A DNA stretch of 64,000 nt from Kalmusia sp. IMI 367209. Taxonomy: Eukaryota; Ascomycota; Dothideomycetes; Pleosporales; Didymosphaeriaceae. Position numbers and translations under genes: made by a program. Numbering within the stretch: position 1 is the first letter of the stretch; each line of letters begins with the position of its first letter. This document shows, piece after piece, positions 1-11,298 of the stretch. The notes below the pieces were generated by a model. It was not told the origin of the DNA. It ran no database searches and saw nothing but the letters and a program-made list of their open reading frames with translations. The stretch covers positions 806,001 through 870,000 of the forward strand of contig JAPEUQ010000016.1 in the NCBI GenBank assembly GCA_027946365.1. Reading direction: 5' to 3'.

Positions 1-387
1 ATCTCTCCACCTCTCATCATCTATGGGCCCCACGCTTAGCTTTCAAGCCTCCATTGCCCAAGACATTCCTATCTTGCGAAGGATGCGTGAACACGATGAC
101 TGATTCAATACCGAGATTCGCCAATCCAGATTCAGCGTAGTCGTTATTGGCGAGGCTGGATATACTTTCCCTGCGAATCACAATCCTACCCAGAATGCGG
201 GGCCCCAGACGATGGACATGGGTCCAGTTTTTTTGATGATCAAAATGCTGCCGGCAAGATTTCTCATCGCTACGGCAATTTCGCCTTCCTGAATTGCGAC
301 GTGCAGGACCATCCTATTGGGATCTGAGACAGCTGATTGTTGATTTCGATATTTACGATAGGGGGACTTCATCGAGGCAACTTCACG
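1..387. other. intergenic, upstream of sugar transporter
   Basis: I see no supportable gene here. A 64-codon antisense frame exists but has no recognisable features. The segment probably holds the promoter and 5' leader of the transporter that starts at 388, and perhaps the flank of a gene lying outside the window. Confidence 0.4.
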
Positions 388-2218
388 ATGTCACAGCTCG
401 AATCTGAGACGTCTCTTTGGGCGAATAGAAAGTGCTTGTTCATCTGTTGCATCGTTTCGATCGCCAATCTGCAGTATGGATTGGACTCTGCTGCAGTCGG
501 AGGATTACAAGCCATGCCTGGTTTCCTGAAAGTGTTTGGATACGCCAACCCTAAAGCTCCAGGAGGGTATTCTATAGACGTGAGCTAGGAACATTTCCCG
601 AATATTTTCGTTGCACTGACAAGATACAGTCTACGTTCCAGCAACTCATTGCATCACTCCTCACGCTCGGCTCATTTGTCTCAGCTTTGACAGCCGGAAC
701 TTTTTCTCATTTCTTTGGGCGCAAAGTCGCGTTATGGATAGCCTGTGTCCTGAATGCTATTGCATGCGTCGTGCAGATGACAAGCACAAGCCAAGTAGCC
801 ATCTACATGGGTCGTCTCATCCTAGGCTTCGCAAACGGGTTCCTGGTCACCTTCTCCAACATCTACACCTCGGAAGCGAGTCCTGCACATCTGCGTGGTG
901 TAATTGTGGCTTTATTTGCGTATTGGGTCAATATTGGAAGCATCGTTGGTGCTGCTATTACGAATGCGACAAAGGCCAGGCTGGACAAGGCGTCATACCA
1001 GATACCGATCGGTTCCTTGTTCATTGTCCCGCTTATATTAGCTGTAGGACTGATATTCGTACCGGAAAGCCCGCGGTATCTGCTTGCGAAAGGAAGGGAA
1101 AGTGAGGCTAGGAAGTCTCTCAAAACTTTGCGAGGATCCTCCGTTGCACCCGAAATTGTAGAGCTGGAGTGGGCGGAAATGGTTAAAGGCATTGAGGAAG
1201 AGAAACGCCTTGCCACTACAGTGGATGCGCTAGATATGTTCAAAGGTTCGTTCCCATCAGCCTTGGGGCGTTTTATTTCCTTCTAATGTTGCCAGGTACC
1301 GATCTCCGTAGAACACTTCTGTGCTTTGGCATGATAGCTTGCCAGACCGGTTCCGGCGTCTGGTTTGTCATCAGCTACGGCACATACTTCCTTATCGTCT
1401 CAGGTCTCTCCGTTTCTGACTCCTTCAAATATTCGATCATGGCCACTTGTCTCGGTTTTGTAGGAGTGAACATGGGAATGTATCTCATGAAGCGACACCT
1501 CGGTCGTCGTTCTATCCTTATCCTCGGTGGCCTCATCTGTGGCTTTTCACAGCTGGCCTTGGCCATTGCTGCAACAGTTGCCCCGGGTACAAAAGCCATG
1601 CAGAGTTGCTTGATTGGGTTCACCGCCCTGTTCAAGTGGGGTTATAATATGTGTGTAGGTGCGGCAAGCTACCCGGTCGCAACAGAACTTGTCAGTACGA
1701 GACTACGGGCTTGGACTGTGGGGAGTGCGACAAGTCTTGGGTATTTCCTGGCTTGGTTGAATGCGTTCTGTACACCGTATTTTATTAATCCGCAGAACCT
1801 TGGCTGGGTGAGTTTTATTGGGATGTATCACTTAGTAGTACTACCGTTGACAGTCAACAGGGTGCCAAATACGGCTATATTTGGGCAGGATCGTGAGTCT
1901 ACTTTCTGATATACTTACTATCCCAGCTTACCTTGGCGTAGAAACTTCCTTTGCGTCTTGTTCTTCTTCTTTTTTATGCCGGAGATGAAGGGAAGGTGAG
2001 TGGTTTCACTGGTCATATCGAATACATTTCTAACACCTTCGTTGCATTGTAGATCGTTGGAGGAGATCGACGAACTTTTCACAAACAATGTTTCTGCCTG
2101 GAAGTTCAAGTCGTATCAAACGACTATCGGTACCGAGGCGGCGCGAGAAGTGGAAGAGAAGGCTTTCGAGCATAAAGGCGCTGCAATTGAGACTCGAGAG
2201 CGCACTTCCCACGAGTAG
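388..2218 (+). CDS. MFS sugar transporter, six exons
   Basis: This is a hexose/alpha-glucoside-type proton symporter of the major facilitator superfamily in the plasma membrane. Exons are 388-579, 630-1245, 1296-1807, 1861-1892, 1927-1995 and 2053-2218, giving 528 residues, a usual length for the family. Visible sugar-transporter signatures are GRLILGFANG followed by SEASPAHLRG, the loop motif PESPRYLL before the central loop, FKGTDLRRT at the start of the second half, INPQNLGW after the tenth helix region, and PEMKGRSLEEIDELF near the C terminus. The start ATG gives a short cytosolic tail before the first helix. The 34-bp intron 1893-1926 is unusually short, but it keeps the frame. The transported sugar cannot be decided from sequence; maltose-permease-like or lactose-permease-like transporters are the closest styles I recognise. 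Confidence 0.92.
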
Positions 2219-2351
2219 TTTCGGCAGAAGGTGCGGAACTGTCCAGATATTCAGCATCAGATGCGTCGCATCATTTTGCTAGCAAAGCATTTCGGTGAAA
2301 TGATCTGTCTTTCTGCCCAAATTCTAAGACTTGTATCCAACAGCCCCATTC

Positions 2352-3181
2352 TCACATCTCCATCTTCTGCCCTGGCAACTCAGTAAGCCACCCATCAACA
2401 TCCTCTTGCACCTCCTTCACCGCTGCACACTTGTTCATCTCCGGCACAGTCTGCGTCTTCAATAACCCCCGTATACCCGGGCTGCCGCACTTGTGGAACA
2501 TGCAACTATCATTCATAGCACGCTGCAAGCTATCTCCCTTCCATCCAAACACGTAATCCGCGTGTGTTCCGTAGCCCTTTCCATCCATGAACGACCACAC
2601 GAACGGCTGCGAGCCATCTTTTGGCCACATGTCTTTGAATACGGTAGTGTCCCACATTGTTTCGTAGGCGACCTGTGGGACGCGGACGGGGTGGGAGGCC
2701 GGGCAGGGACCCGCTTCGCGAAAGCCGCCTTTGGTGGTGGAGAACATGTGCGATTGGTGGTCGGGGGAGTCGGTGTTTTTGCCGTCCCAGCAAGCGGGGA
2801 AATGGTGGATGGCCTATGAGTCTCAATGAGTATATTTCTATTCAAGTCAGAAGGTGGGGATAATACCATGATGCCAGCTGGGCACGGCTTAGTGGGGAAA
2901 TCGGGCGTTTCGTTGCCGCGTGTTAGGATTGTTTGGAGACAGGTGTAGGCTATGCCCTTTTTCGAGTCGTTCTTGTCGTTTATGGTGGGACTACCGACTG
3001 TCATGCGGAAGCCCTAGAATAGATAGATATCAGTTTCTGATCCCCTGACTAGTAGGACACTTTTTCGAACAGTGCGCGACTTACCGGTGGGAAAGCGGTG
3101 ATGTGCTGATTACCGTTGCTGTCGAAGTCTTTCTGCGTGTAGTAGATCGTCATGCCGCCTTTGATGTCTGTAGCATTCTGT
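2352..3181 (-). pseudogene. 5'-truncated DUF1996 gene
   Basis: Three exon pieces, 2352-2813, 2867-3013 and 3085 to about 3181, join in frame. They encode the middle and C-terminal part of a DUF1996 protein, a fungal secreted family of unknown function. Landmarks are GGMTIYYTQ, TAFPPGFRMTVGSPT, the segment ending [26 protein letters not shown], and the stretch with SHPVRVPQVAYETMWDT. The intact relative at 12614-14078 has the same landmarks in the same order. The family's N-terminal part (signal peptide, RFACSQL, PHTHQIVGG, the Cys pair, NYWTAALYF) is absent upstream. Sequence upstream of 3181 instead belongs to an unrelated small frame. Either the 5' half was lost by rearrangement or a chimeric first exon is used; a splice 3182-3239 would fuse the upstream frame in phase. 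Loss of function is the simpler reading. Confidence 0.7.
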
Positions 3182-3214
3182 CTATAAGGACCGCGGGTCA
3201 GCACACAGATCTCC

Positions 3215-3659
3215 TTAATTGCAAGTGTACGAGACGCACCCTTCATACCCCAGTCGCGCATTCGGGTCCTTTCCGAAGTGGTCGGAGATATATTCAACAA
3301 TCGCGTCGCTCTCCGCTAGGACCAACGGTTTTTCCAGCTTCCAAATCCCTAGCTCTTTGCTTCCAAAATTGTATCTGTTGTTCCTGATCTTTATTTTTAG
3401 ACTCCGCAAGTTCCGTAAGTCTTTGATTAGCATTCGCAAGATATTTGGTCGCCATAGCCAGATCCTTAGTCGCCATAGCAAGGTGTTTGAGTTCTCTTCC
3501 ATGATCATCATCAGGAGGAATTGCACGGTCTGAGAGCCGCTGCCTAATACGTTCAGCCGCCCCTATTCCAATAGTAGTAGTACCAGTAATAGCGACAGTG
3601 AGTGCTGTAGGATGTTTGCTGCTAAACTTTTGGAATGTAGAGCGAATGTAGCGGAACAT
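3215..3659 (-). CDS. small coiled-coil protein, possible frameshift
   Basis: This is not a recognised family. The frame starts at ATG 3659. The N terminus is basic and amphipathic (MFRYIRSTFQKF), followed by a hydrophobic Ala/Thr/Gly segment that could be a membrane or mitochondrial anchor. After it comes a charged helical stretch with two repeats of KxLAMATK and an E/K/Q-rich coiled coil up to about residue 108. The frame closes at 3294. Removing one A from the five-A run (T run 3329-3333 on the plus strand) would extend it in another open frame to 3215. It lies immediately upstream of, and on the same strand as, the truncated DUF1996 gene. It may be a real small gene or the remnant of a gene that replaced the DUF1996 5' end. 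Confidence 0.35.
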
Positions 3660-4290
3660 TGAAGGTAGGTAGGTGATGTTATGAAAATGTAAGCGACAGC
3701 TAAAAGTAATGTCGGAGTGATGGTGATGTTATTGGGGAAGAAAGTGAGAGGATGCAGCCGACCAATTTAAGTACGCGGGTATGAAGGAAAGGTTGGGCCT
3801 ACCAGCCCAACAAAGCGAAAGTGGCAAACGGAAAGTGGTACCATTAATAAACGGCAAGCGGAAGTCCCACGTTAGGCAGAGGAAGTCCTTCGCTACTGCA
3901 GACATTGTTTACTGCGGGTCACGATGTGATATGCGTGCTTCAGTCGGTTAGACGGCGAGCGAAGGGTATTGAGGGTAGAAGCCTGGGCGGCCACGGGACA
4001 TGGGTGGGGCACAGAAATGCGTAGATACGCGATGCATCTCGTTTCCCGTTTAGGCCTACATTTCGGCGGCGCGCTGCTCAGAACAAGCTTACTATAGCAA
4101 TAGGCTAACTTCTTATGAAAATTTAGGCTTCACAAATACAGAACATTGGAGCAAGGAGATATGTAGTTGTTACTAAAGGACTTTTGTGTTGATTACAAAT
4201 ATTACATTAAAATTGTCTAAAAGCTTGATCATGAAGCGTAGAACCCTTAAGCACTCTCCACACCGTGTCCGACAAGGCCAACCCATCCAT
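3660..4290. other. intergenic
   Basis: I see no gene. The stretch contains several short purine-rich repeats (variants of AAAGTGGCAAACGG / AAACGGCAAGCGG near 3815-3860) and otherwise ordinary sequence. The 3' end of the LsdA-type gene lies to the right. Confidence 0.4.
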
Positions 4291-5489
4291 CTACTCAACC
4301 TCAATGAGCCCAGGCGCAAAGATCGTGTTCTGCGCAACTGCATCCGCATCGGCGAAAGGTCCCGCAGAGTTCGTCACGGCAGCAATCGTCAGACCGTGGA
4401 GCAGATATTGATCGAAGGGGAACCCTGCCGTGAAAGTGACGACCCCATTCTCATTCTGGAGATTGTCAAGCGTCTCAACAATAGGCGTGTTCAGAGCGTT
4501 GACAAGGACCAGGGACAGTGCATTCAAGTCGCCTGTATAGTCACCCACCTCGAAGCTGAACTCTAGAGTCTGCGTCTTGGGCAGAATGTTCTGCGTGAGG
4601 ACGTTGAGCGGCTTGAAGGTAGTGAGCGGGATCGTATCGATGTTGGGGCAGCTACCAGGAACGACGAAGCCCTGGATGGCGGTGAAGGCGAAGTCGCGGA
4701 CTGAAGTGGTGAGGAAAGGCTGAGCCGGGGTAGTCTTCTCCTGGATGACGCGGAAGAGGCCTTCTTGTTCGCCCTCGTTGCCGATGACGGAGGAGACCAG
4801 ACGGACTGGTGCGTTGTCACCGTTCTGCGAGAAGATCTGGTTCACGTCCTGAAGCGTGCCGAGGACAATGTCTGTGAATGTCGCAGCAAGGGCAATGGCG
4901 GAGTCGTAGTCGGTGACGGGGAAAGAGTATTTGCAAGGCTGGATGGCCGCGACGTTGTTGGCAGCCAGGACAGCGTTAGCACCGAGAGAGCGTGCAGCTC
5001 CTCCACGGCAACGATGACCTGAAGGTCTTCAAGAATCTTGTCCTTTTGTCCGCCAAACGCATATCCCTGAACATCGTTGGTGATGTTCTGAACGAGTTCG
5101 TAGAAGAAGGCGACTTCGAAAAGTTCATTGAAAGCTATGAGCTTGAAGTTTGTGATACCCTCAGGGCTGAGGTTGGTTGGGAGAGGAGTGTTTGGGAGGT
5201 TCCCGTGTGCCCGGATCTGGATGTCGTTGATCTGATCTGGGGATGGGTTGGGAAAGCCATCAGGAAGAGGGAATGAGAAAACACCCGTCCCGCCGGTGTG
5301 CTGAGCTTCGCCGCCGCTTCCATAGTCGCCATCATCCTCACCTCCCTTGTAGCTATGACCCTTGTCTCCATGGTAGCTGTGACCCCCACCGTTATGAGGG
5401 ACTCCTGCCTCGTCCCTGATGCTGATAGGGCTAGCGAAAGCACAGGCAGCGAGTACTGCTGTGCTGTAGTAGAGAATCGTGGAGCGCAT
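4291..5489 (-). CDS. late sexual development (LsdA-type) secreted protein, one frameshift
   Basis: This belongs to the fungal ferritin-like late-sexual-development protein family. The start at 5489 gives a signal peptide (MRSTILYYSTAVLAACAFAS), then a Gly/His/Lys-rich linker, then the conserved block FSFPLPDGFPNPSPDQ. The helical ferritin-like core follows: LIAFNELFEVAFFYELVQNI, later VAVEELHAL, then NQIFSQNGDNAPVRLVSSVIGNEGEQEG. The C-terminal half ends TIAAVTNSAGPFADADAV ... IFAPGLIEVE. The N- and C-terminal parts lie in different frames. The switch falls in the GAGAGAG tract 4984-4990, just after EELHAL. Adding one base gives exactly 400 codons (399 residues). There is no other lesion, so a sequencing indel is more likely than a dead gene. 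A TATA-like box lies about 100 bp upstream of the ATG. Confidence 0.85.
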
Positions 5490-5590
5490 ATTGAGCTGTG
5501 TGTGGACTGGTTCAGAACAATGAAGATAGATAGTACTCAATATGAAGCGAGTGCTGGGATGGTATTTCTCTTGACAGAACACTTTGAGAT

Positions 5591-5598
5591 CTTATATA
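5591..5598 (-). promoter_or_regulatory. TATA-like box of the LsdA-type gene
   Basis: On the minus strand the sequence reads TATATAAG, about 100 bp upstream of the ATG at 5489. The position fits a TATA element with a short leader. The start of transcription is not visible. Confidence 0.4.
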
Positions 5599-7359
5599 CA
5601 AGATATTACCAATGGGTCGGTGCTAGATTGGTCTTCCGCAAACGAACAAAAGCGTTCCGTTGCCTTGTAACCAGGAGATCTGACAGCATCGCTCTGTTCT
5701 AACATGATCCGCTGACTCTGAGTAACGACCTACTGAGCCTCCTGCGCCACATGTATGTCGGATGTCGTGAGTACCGAACATTTACTCCAAAAATGTCTTG
5801 TTGGTGCTGGCGTACGAGAGTCAGTAAGATCTAAGCAATGACTGTCAGAAGAGGCAGTTGTTCGCGGGCATACCAAGGAAGAATTCAAAAATCGCAGACA
5901 TTCCAATTGGTATACTAGTGTAAAAAGGGGTTAGGGCTCAACAGGATTAGGCTAGTCAAGTGTTAGGATTGGGTGTGGGCTGCAAAAACTTTCCTTTATG
6001 TGGTATAGTTAGCTGCACATTGGTATGCCCGCGATTGTTCATTGGTATGCGCGCGAACAGCTGCCGTCAAAAGAGGCGTCTGCCATTCTGCCAGAACTAG
6101 GGCAGAAGCGCTCTAAAAATAGCACCATGGCGGCGCTCATTGTGTGTGACTAGGCAAGCTTCGCCAGTGAGAAGCTTTACTCTGTGGCTCAGAAGCTTAA
6201 TCTAGACTGAAACCGCTGACCCGAGACCTCGGCTTATCTGAACGGATCAACTGGTTCCGTAGTCAGTATGCTTTTGAAGTTGCATGACTTGATGTGGGGA
6301 GGCGAACCGAGACCGACTTGCTCTGGTCCGCGTTAGTTCGCGCAACGTAACGCGAACGCTTCCGGGCAAGTGTTAGCAGTTACACATAGAAAATTGTGCG
6401 GAGGTGTTGCTAAGCATCTCTTTGCGTCAATCTAGGAACAGAACAGCTTCAATAATGAACCATGATGTCGTAGTATCATGAATACGTTTTTACGACGTTA
6501 TGTAAGGAAGCATCTCTAACGCGGTGCTTGAAGTTGTCTATGGCTTACCAAGCGCCTAAGTCGGGGCCTGAAACCACGCCGCTGGTGCATAGTTTACCTT
6601 ACAGGGATGGAAGGGTGAGTAAAAGAGGCGGGGAGTCGTAAAAGTACTCATAGCCCACATGAAACGGAGCATGCGCTGCCGATAGACATCATGACCGCAG
6701 TGTGCGGCTTGTAGAATTGGTGGCGTTGAGCTGATGTTTCGTTTCACGTCCGGGTGATTGGCTATCCGAAACAGCCTGCGGGCACAGCCTTGCCCGTGCT
6801 TCAAACATCACTATTGTTGTTAGGCGCGCTTTCAAAAATATGAGATATCTGTAATTTTATACTATTACGAACTATGTTTATGTGTAGGATGATTGGACGA
6901 TCACGTAGAGAAACCCCAAATGGTGACCGAGGAAAACGGTAATGATCACAGCTAGGCCCTCATTCATTTCCTTGAGTTTTCTACGTCTTCGTGAATACAT
7001 ATCTATTTCTCTTATTTTTGCTTAAATAATCGTTGGAAGGTTGTGAACTCATTTCTCAACAATCAAAGGAGATACCAGAGAAACTGTTGCTAAACCGTCA
7101 TTGGTTTTCATGACCCTTGGGTCTCCCCTTGTCGACCTCTTTTGTATACAAGTTTCAATTTCTCGTCCCTTGCATATATCTCCATCATCTTATATATCTT
7201 AGCTCCTCCCTAACTGTCTCCATCAACAAGTTCATGCAAATACGATGCTATCTCAGGGCACTTCAGCATCGTAATCCTAGCTTATCTCCTCATTCACGGC
7301 TCCTCTTTCCGCGAGACAAGGGAATCGCGCAGCCCCCGTCTACCGAAGGGAACTAATTC
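5599..7359. other. gene-poor intergenic region
   Basis: There is no supportable gene. The only structured item is the inverted-repeat element at 5853-6065. Short frames in 6556-6804 and 7117-7356 lack start context, composition or family signals. The right end holds the 3' flank of the Zn2Cys6 gene. Confidence 0.5.
5853..6065. mobile_element. candidate MITE (24-bp TIRs, 9-bp target duplication)
   Basis: Terminal inverted repeats occupy 5853-5876 and 6042-6065, 24 bp with two mismatches; the left arm begins GGCAGTTGTTCGCGGG. Outside them lie near-identical 9-bp direct repeats, GTCAGAAGA at 5844-5852 and GTCAAAAGA at 6066-6074, as expected for an aged target-site duplication. An extra 15-bp inverted copy of the arm (TTGGTATGCCCGCGA) lies just inside the right end at 6020-6034. 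There is no coding capacity in 213 bp. A 9-bp duplication would suit a Mutator-like or hAT-like parent, but the family cannot be named from one copy. Confidence 0.5.
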
Positions 7360-9073
7360 TCAATATAACCAGAACTCTCCGTCATGCTTCGGCCGCCCAT
7401 GCGTCTCTTCAATAGCTGCATCGCGCCTCATGCTCTGCAGAAAGTCTTTGATCGCAGAAGGTAATGAAGGATCTGCCCAAGCTCTGAACACTAACTTCGT
7501 GTACTCCATGTTTCCTTCCACGCCGTCGTTACGCAGACAGAGCAATGCGCTTCCCATAGGGAAAGCCACTGTGATAGCACCCCAGATCCCACAGGAGGTG
7601 TGAAAGAAGTATGGCACAGCGCGAGTGATGCGACGTGCGAAAAAGCGGGGCTTATCGGATAGACATGATGATGAACCGCCAGTCTCGCGCGTCGAAGCAA
7701 TGTGATCAGGATAGGGCCCGATGGCGTCCGGTAAAGATACGGCTGATAACGTACCGTAGATATACAGGGATGCAGTCCAGTAGTACAGCGTAAGATGTGC
7801 GATGGAGACGTCGCCAAATTCTATCTTAGTGGGCTTTTCGGTATCGGGATGGTAGATGTTTGTTTGGTGTATTCTTTCCCACGCCGTGAGTTCTGCTGCT
7901 AGGATCTTGCACTTCGTGATGATGCTGGCTCGAAGCGCATCCTCATGAGGAGCATTACTCTCTAATCGAAGGTTATCGATATCTTCGAGTATCTCAGGAA
8001 TTCCGGCGAAGATGTCGAGAAGGCTATCCTTGGGTGTCTTAGGAATTAATTCCCAAGGTATTGTTTTCCACTCATTCTTATTAAGAGCGGTCGCCTTGCG
8101 CAGGCGAATAGCAGCGATTATCTAGGAAGATATAAGCAAGGTTTGTCATGTGCTGTATAACCGCTTACAGGAGCTAATCTTCCATCCACAAAGATTTGAT
8201 GTACAATTATGTCTCTGTGCCCACGGGGACCTCGCGCATTCATGATAGCTAGCTCGCCCTGCGCATGACTGCGCCAGCTCTGCGCTTGTATTGTTGGGTT
8301 CATATGGGCACCGAAGAGCATCTGAAAAAGATCTGCGATAAGTCACATGTTTTCAGAGTTTGGAAATCATGGCACATACCTCGAACATCGCTCCGAGTCT
8401 GGGTACAATGAGTAATGCCTCGCTCTTCGCCCTCTGATCACTTCTCAATGCCCTACGCATCTCTTGCAGCGCTTGCCCGTACAACTTTCTCCCTTGATGC
8501 GCCCATTCCTCATTCCCTAGTACCTTGCCTAGCATCGCAGTGCCCAGCGCTACGACCGCTAACTTGAGCGCCTCATCGCGCGTATATAGGATCGAAAGGA
8601 CGTTGATGAACCCATGCGCGCGTAGCATATGATTGCGAACATCATTACGGTAGTCCGGCAAGTACAAAGAGAAGAATGCTTCCACGGTCTTCTCGTGGTA
8701 GGCGGAGATCGCAAGGGCCTGTGGCAGTACAACATCGGTCTGCGAAGGGACCCGTATTTGGACATCGGTTGACCTGCTTTGTGCCGATGTGGAGGCTGGA
8801 CTCACACTTCTCGTGTTGGAAGCTGTAGCGAGCGATGCAAACGATTGGGGTGCTGAGGTGCGATTCACAAAGATCCTATCTAGGTCATATCCACCGCAAA
8901 CAATGCCTCGCGCTTCACACTGGCCACATGCGGGCCTTTTAAGATCGCACTTCGCATATCAGCATTTCGTCTTCCATGCGTAAGCGATGCGTTGCGCATA
9001 AGGCGATACTCACACCTTTCTTCCGCGAGCGGCACGTTACGCATCCCTTGCTTCTACCAGGTACTCCTACCAT
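7360..9073 (-). CDS. Zn2Cys6 transcription factor with fungal-specific C-terminal domain
   Basis: This is a nuclear fungal transcription regulator. Exons are 9014-9073, 8380-8949, 8169-8321 and 7360-8121, giving 514 residues. The first exon encodes MVGVPGRSKGCVTCRSRKKG. After the 64-bp intron the finger continues CDLKRPACGQCEARGIVC, so the six-cysteine binuclear cluster C-x2-C-x6-C ... C-x2-C-x6-C is complete only when this intron is removed. Next come GGYDLDRIFVN, a Ser/Thr-rich linker, and a long helical region of the fungal_trans_2 (DUF3468) type, with segments such as FFSLYLPDYRN and LAVVALGTAMLGKV. The C terminus is short and polar. There is no lesion. Targets are unknown; neighbours do not form an obvious biosynthetic cluster with it. 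Confidence 0.93.
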
Positions 9074-9732
9074 CTCGTGAATTTCGTCATCGACTCAAAA
9101 CAAGCACATTCCGCATCGTCTCAGAGCGCCATTGTCTGAATCGAGATGACCACTGTGAGCTGTTAAGCTTAAGTTTACAGCCTGCGGCAAGCATCCGAGG
9201 TGGCTGTGCCCCGCCTCGCTAATCTCACCGAAATCCATGACGTTGCGTCGATCTCGCATCCACGCCCGGTGCAACAACCCTCCGTGGCCTTCGCTTTCAA
9301 GCCTCGCACTACTATTAGCTACAATTAAACACCAGTTAACGTGCTTGGACTAATCGCTACGCCAGGAATGGCTGATTGCGCGCTGTTAAAAGGCTTTAAG
9401 CGTCGATTTCATAGGGCCGTAGGGCTGTGTGATGTATACCTGCACGCCCGTACACTTGCACGATCGAGGCTAGGGGATCTGCTCATCGTAGAGATGGACT
9501 CAAAGATGACGACCTTAGATATGTCTTTGTCAACGGATCGGTGGAACTCAAGTTAGCTATGCGAAGGTAGTGATATAAAGCTACGACGGTCACTGCTGGA
9601 TGTTCATCATCAACACACCCGATATTGCAGACTGTTCCTCTGATGCGAAATCCCCATATCGATTCTTAGACTTCTTTAGTTTAACTTTTGGCGCTGTTTT
9701 GCATCTTGCTCAAGTGCAAGAACTTCACCACA
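9074..9732. other. intergenic, divergent promoter region
   Basis: This lies between the divergent Zn2Cys6 gene and the DUF2306 gene. Frames at 9341-9556 and 9600-9899 are not convincing. It presumably holds both promoters. Confidence 0.4.
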
Positions 9733-10954
9733 ATGGCCCTACCAACCCGGCCCCCAAAGAATGGCTTCAACGCTTTCGCTCGCAGGATCTACAACCCCAT
9801 TGGCTTCGCGAAAGCCTACAACTTCATCTTGTGGTTTGTCTTTGCAGGAGGCCTCTTTGGATGTACGACGAGCCCGTCATATTACTGCCGTTGACCTAAT
9901 TACTGACATCTGTTTCTAGTTGCCCTCGCTCGCTTCATGTACCTCAACTTCGCGGGTATATTCTGCCCAGCCGGTGGCTCCAAAGACGGCGACAGCGCAG
10001 CTCCTGGTGAATGCTATTGGTATCGTACCTTCCCATGGTATAAAACCGGTATCATGCTCCATCTCGCGGGCATTCTACCAGCTTCCATCCTCGTCGTCCT
10101 TCAGTTCACGCCCGTAATACGACACAAAGCAATCATCGTCCACCGAGTAAGTGGATGGCTTGCTATGCTATTGTGGATTGTATCGACGGTTGGCGCCTTC
10201 ATGATAGCGAGACGTGCTTTCAATGGCGGCATAGACACGCAAGCTTGGGTGGGCCTTGTCGGGCTAGTCAGCACAGGGTGCTTCGTCCTTGCTATATGGA
10301 ATGTCAAGAAGTTGCAGATTGAGCAGCATAGGGCGTGGATGCTGAGGGGGCTGGTTCTACGTACGTGCCTTCGAGGTCGCGAATCCAATGTGCTGCCGGA
10401 TCTGACACAAATTAGGCCGGCTCGATCATCACGAACCGTATCATTCTTATCTCGTCTGCCAACATCATCTCGGCAATTGGATCGTACTATACTGTGTGGC
10501 CGTGTGCTAAGATCGCTTTTACGCTTCGATCGAATGAGACTGCGCAATCTTTGTACCCTGAGTGCGCATCCTACGCCAATGGATCAAACCCGTACCAACA
10601 AGCTATGGTTCATGCAGACTTTGGAAGTGGGCTCTCAACAGAGCTTGGAGCAGCACTGAACATGTGTTTTGGGATGGCGCTCTGGGTCGCACTAGCTCTA
10701 CACGCTATTGGTATTGAGGTTTATGTAAGTTCGGGACTGTTACATACCACTAGTCGATGTTCTAATGCTATTTCTAGTTACACCTAACACCTAAAGAGGC
10801 TGAGCGTTTGAGGAATGTTAGCTACCAGCGTCAACTTGAGGCAGGGATGAAGAGGCCTGGCTCAGCAGGCCTGACTCTTGATCGATTGGGGGATTCCGAC
10901 GAGTGGATTCCCCCAGGCAAGGAAAGAGAGCACTGGGAGTGTACTAGCGAGTGA
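9733..10954 (+). CDS. DUF2306 multi-pass membrane protein, one-base shift
   Basis: The function is unknown; DUF2306 proteins are small multi-helix membrane proteins. Exons are 9733-9862, 9920-10360, 10416-10724 and 10778-10954. The protein starts MALPTRPPKNGFNAFARRIY. Helices include the segment after AYNFILWFVFAGGLFG, GIMLHLAGILPASILVVLQF, a helix after RVSGWLAMLL, and the C-terminal helix LNMCFGMALWVALALHAIGI. The family's QHRAWMLR motif is present. The expected WFYAG continuation appears only if one G is removed from the five-G run 10346-10350. With that change the donor GTACGT at 10361 joins AGSIIT in frame and the total is exactly 352 codons. As written, the frame breaks there, so this is probably an assembly indel. 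The C-terminal tail is charged and cytosolic-looking. Confidence 0.82.
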
Positions 10955-11298
10955 GATCAGTGATGATGCGCCAAAGGCAGAGGAACCGACACATTGATCA
11001 AGGCGATTCACGTATGCTTGCATGGTCTATAGTTCAATCTCTTGTCTTGAGGATCGCAATGGCGCATCAGAGTATACACTATTTGACGGATCAATTGAAT
11101 TCTGCGTAACATCGTTATCATTTATGTATACTAAACTACCGTACCTCCTTCAACCGTGTGAATTTCTGCTCTCGCGCAACATCTACCAAGGAAGCTGAAG
11201 GGGAGTAGGAAGCTTGTCTTTAGGTCCGAGAACTACGTCTGCCGTACCGATATCCCTGGTCCACACATTAGCAGAGTCTAGGTAAGATATAAATTTGC
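10955..11298. other. intergenic, convergent 3' flanks
   Basis: This lies between the 3' ends of the DUF2306 gene and the SDR gene. I see nothing else in it. Confidence 0.4.

Noticed and set aside
3215..3526. Glutathione-S-transferase-like motif (AESDAIVEYISDHFG) on the minus strand
   Set aside because: The resemblance covers only about 20 residues, with no thioredoxin-fold start and no C-terminal domain, and the frame overlaps a better coiled-coil frame. I treat it as chance or as the shifted tail of that small gene.
4942..4985. A 44-bp GT..AG intron that would repair the LsdA-type frame
   Set aside because: It would remove a stretch (GANAVLAANN... up to the PCKY motif) that the family keeps as protein. 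A one-base indel in the GAGAGAG tract is the simpler explanation.
5927..5975. TTAGGG-like units suggesting telomeric or interstitial telomere repeat
   Set aside because: Only isolated, irregular matches (GGTTAGGGCT, TTAGGCTAG) are present, not a tandem array.
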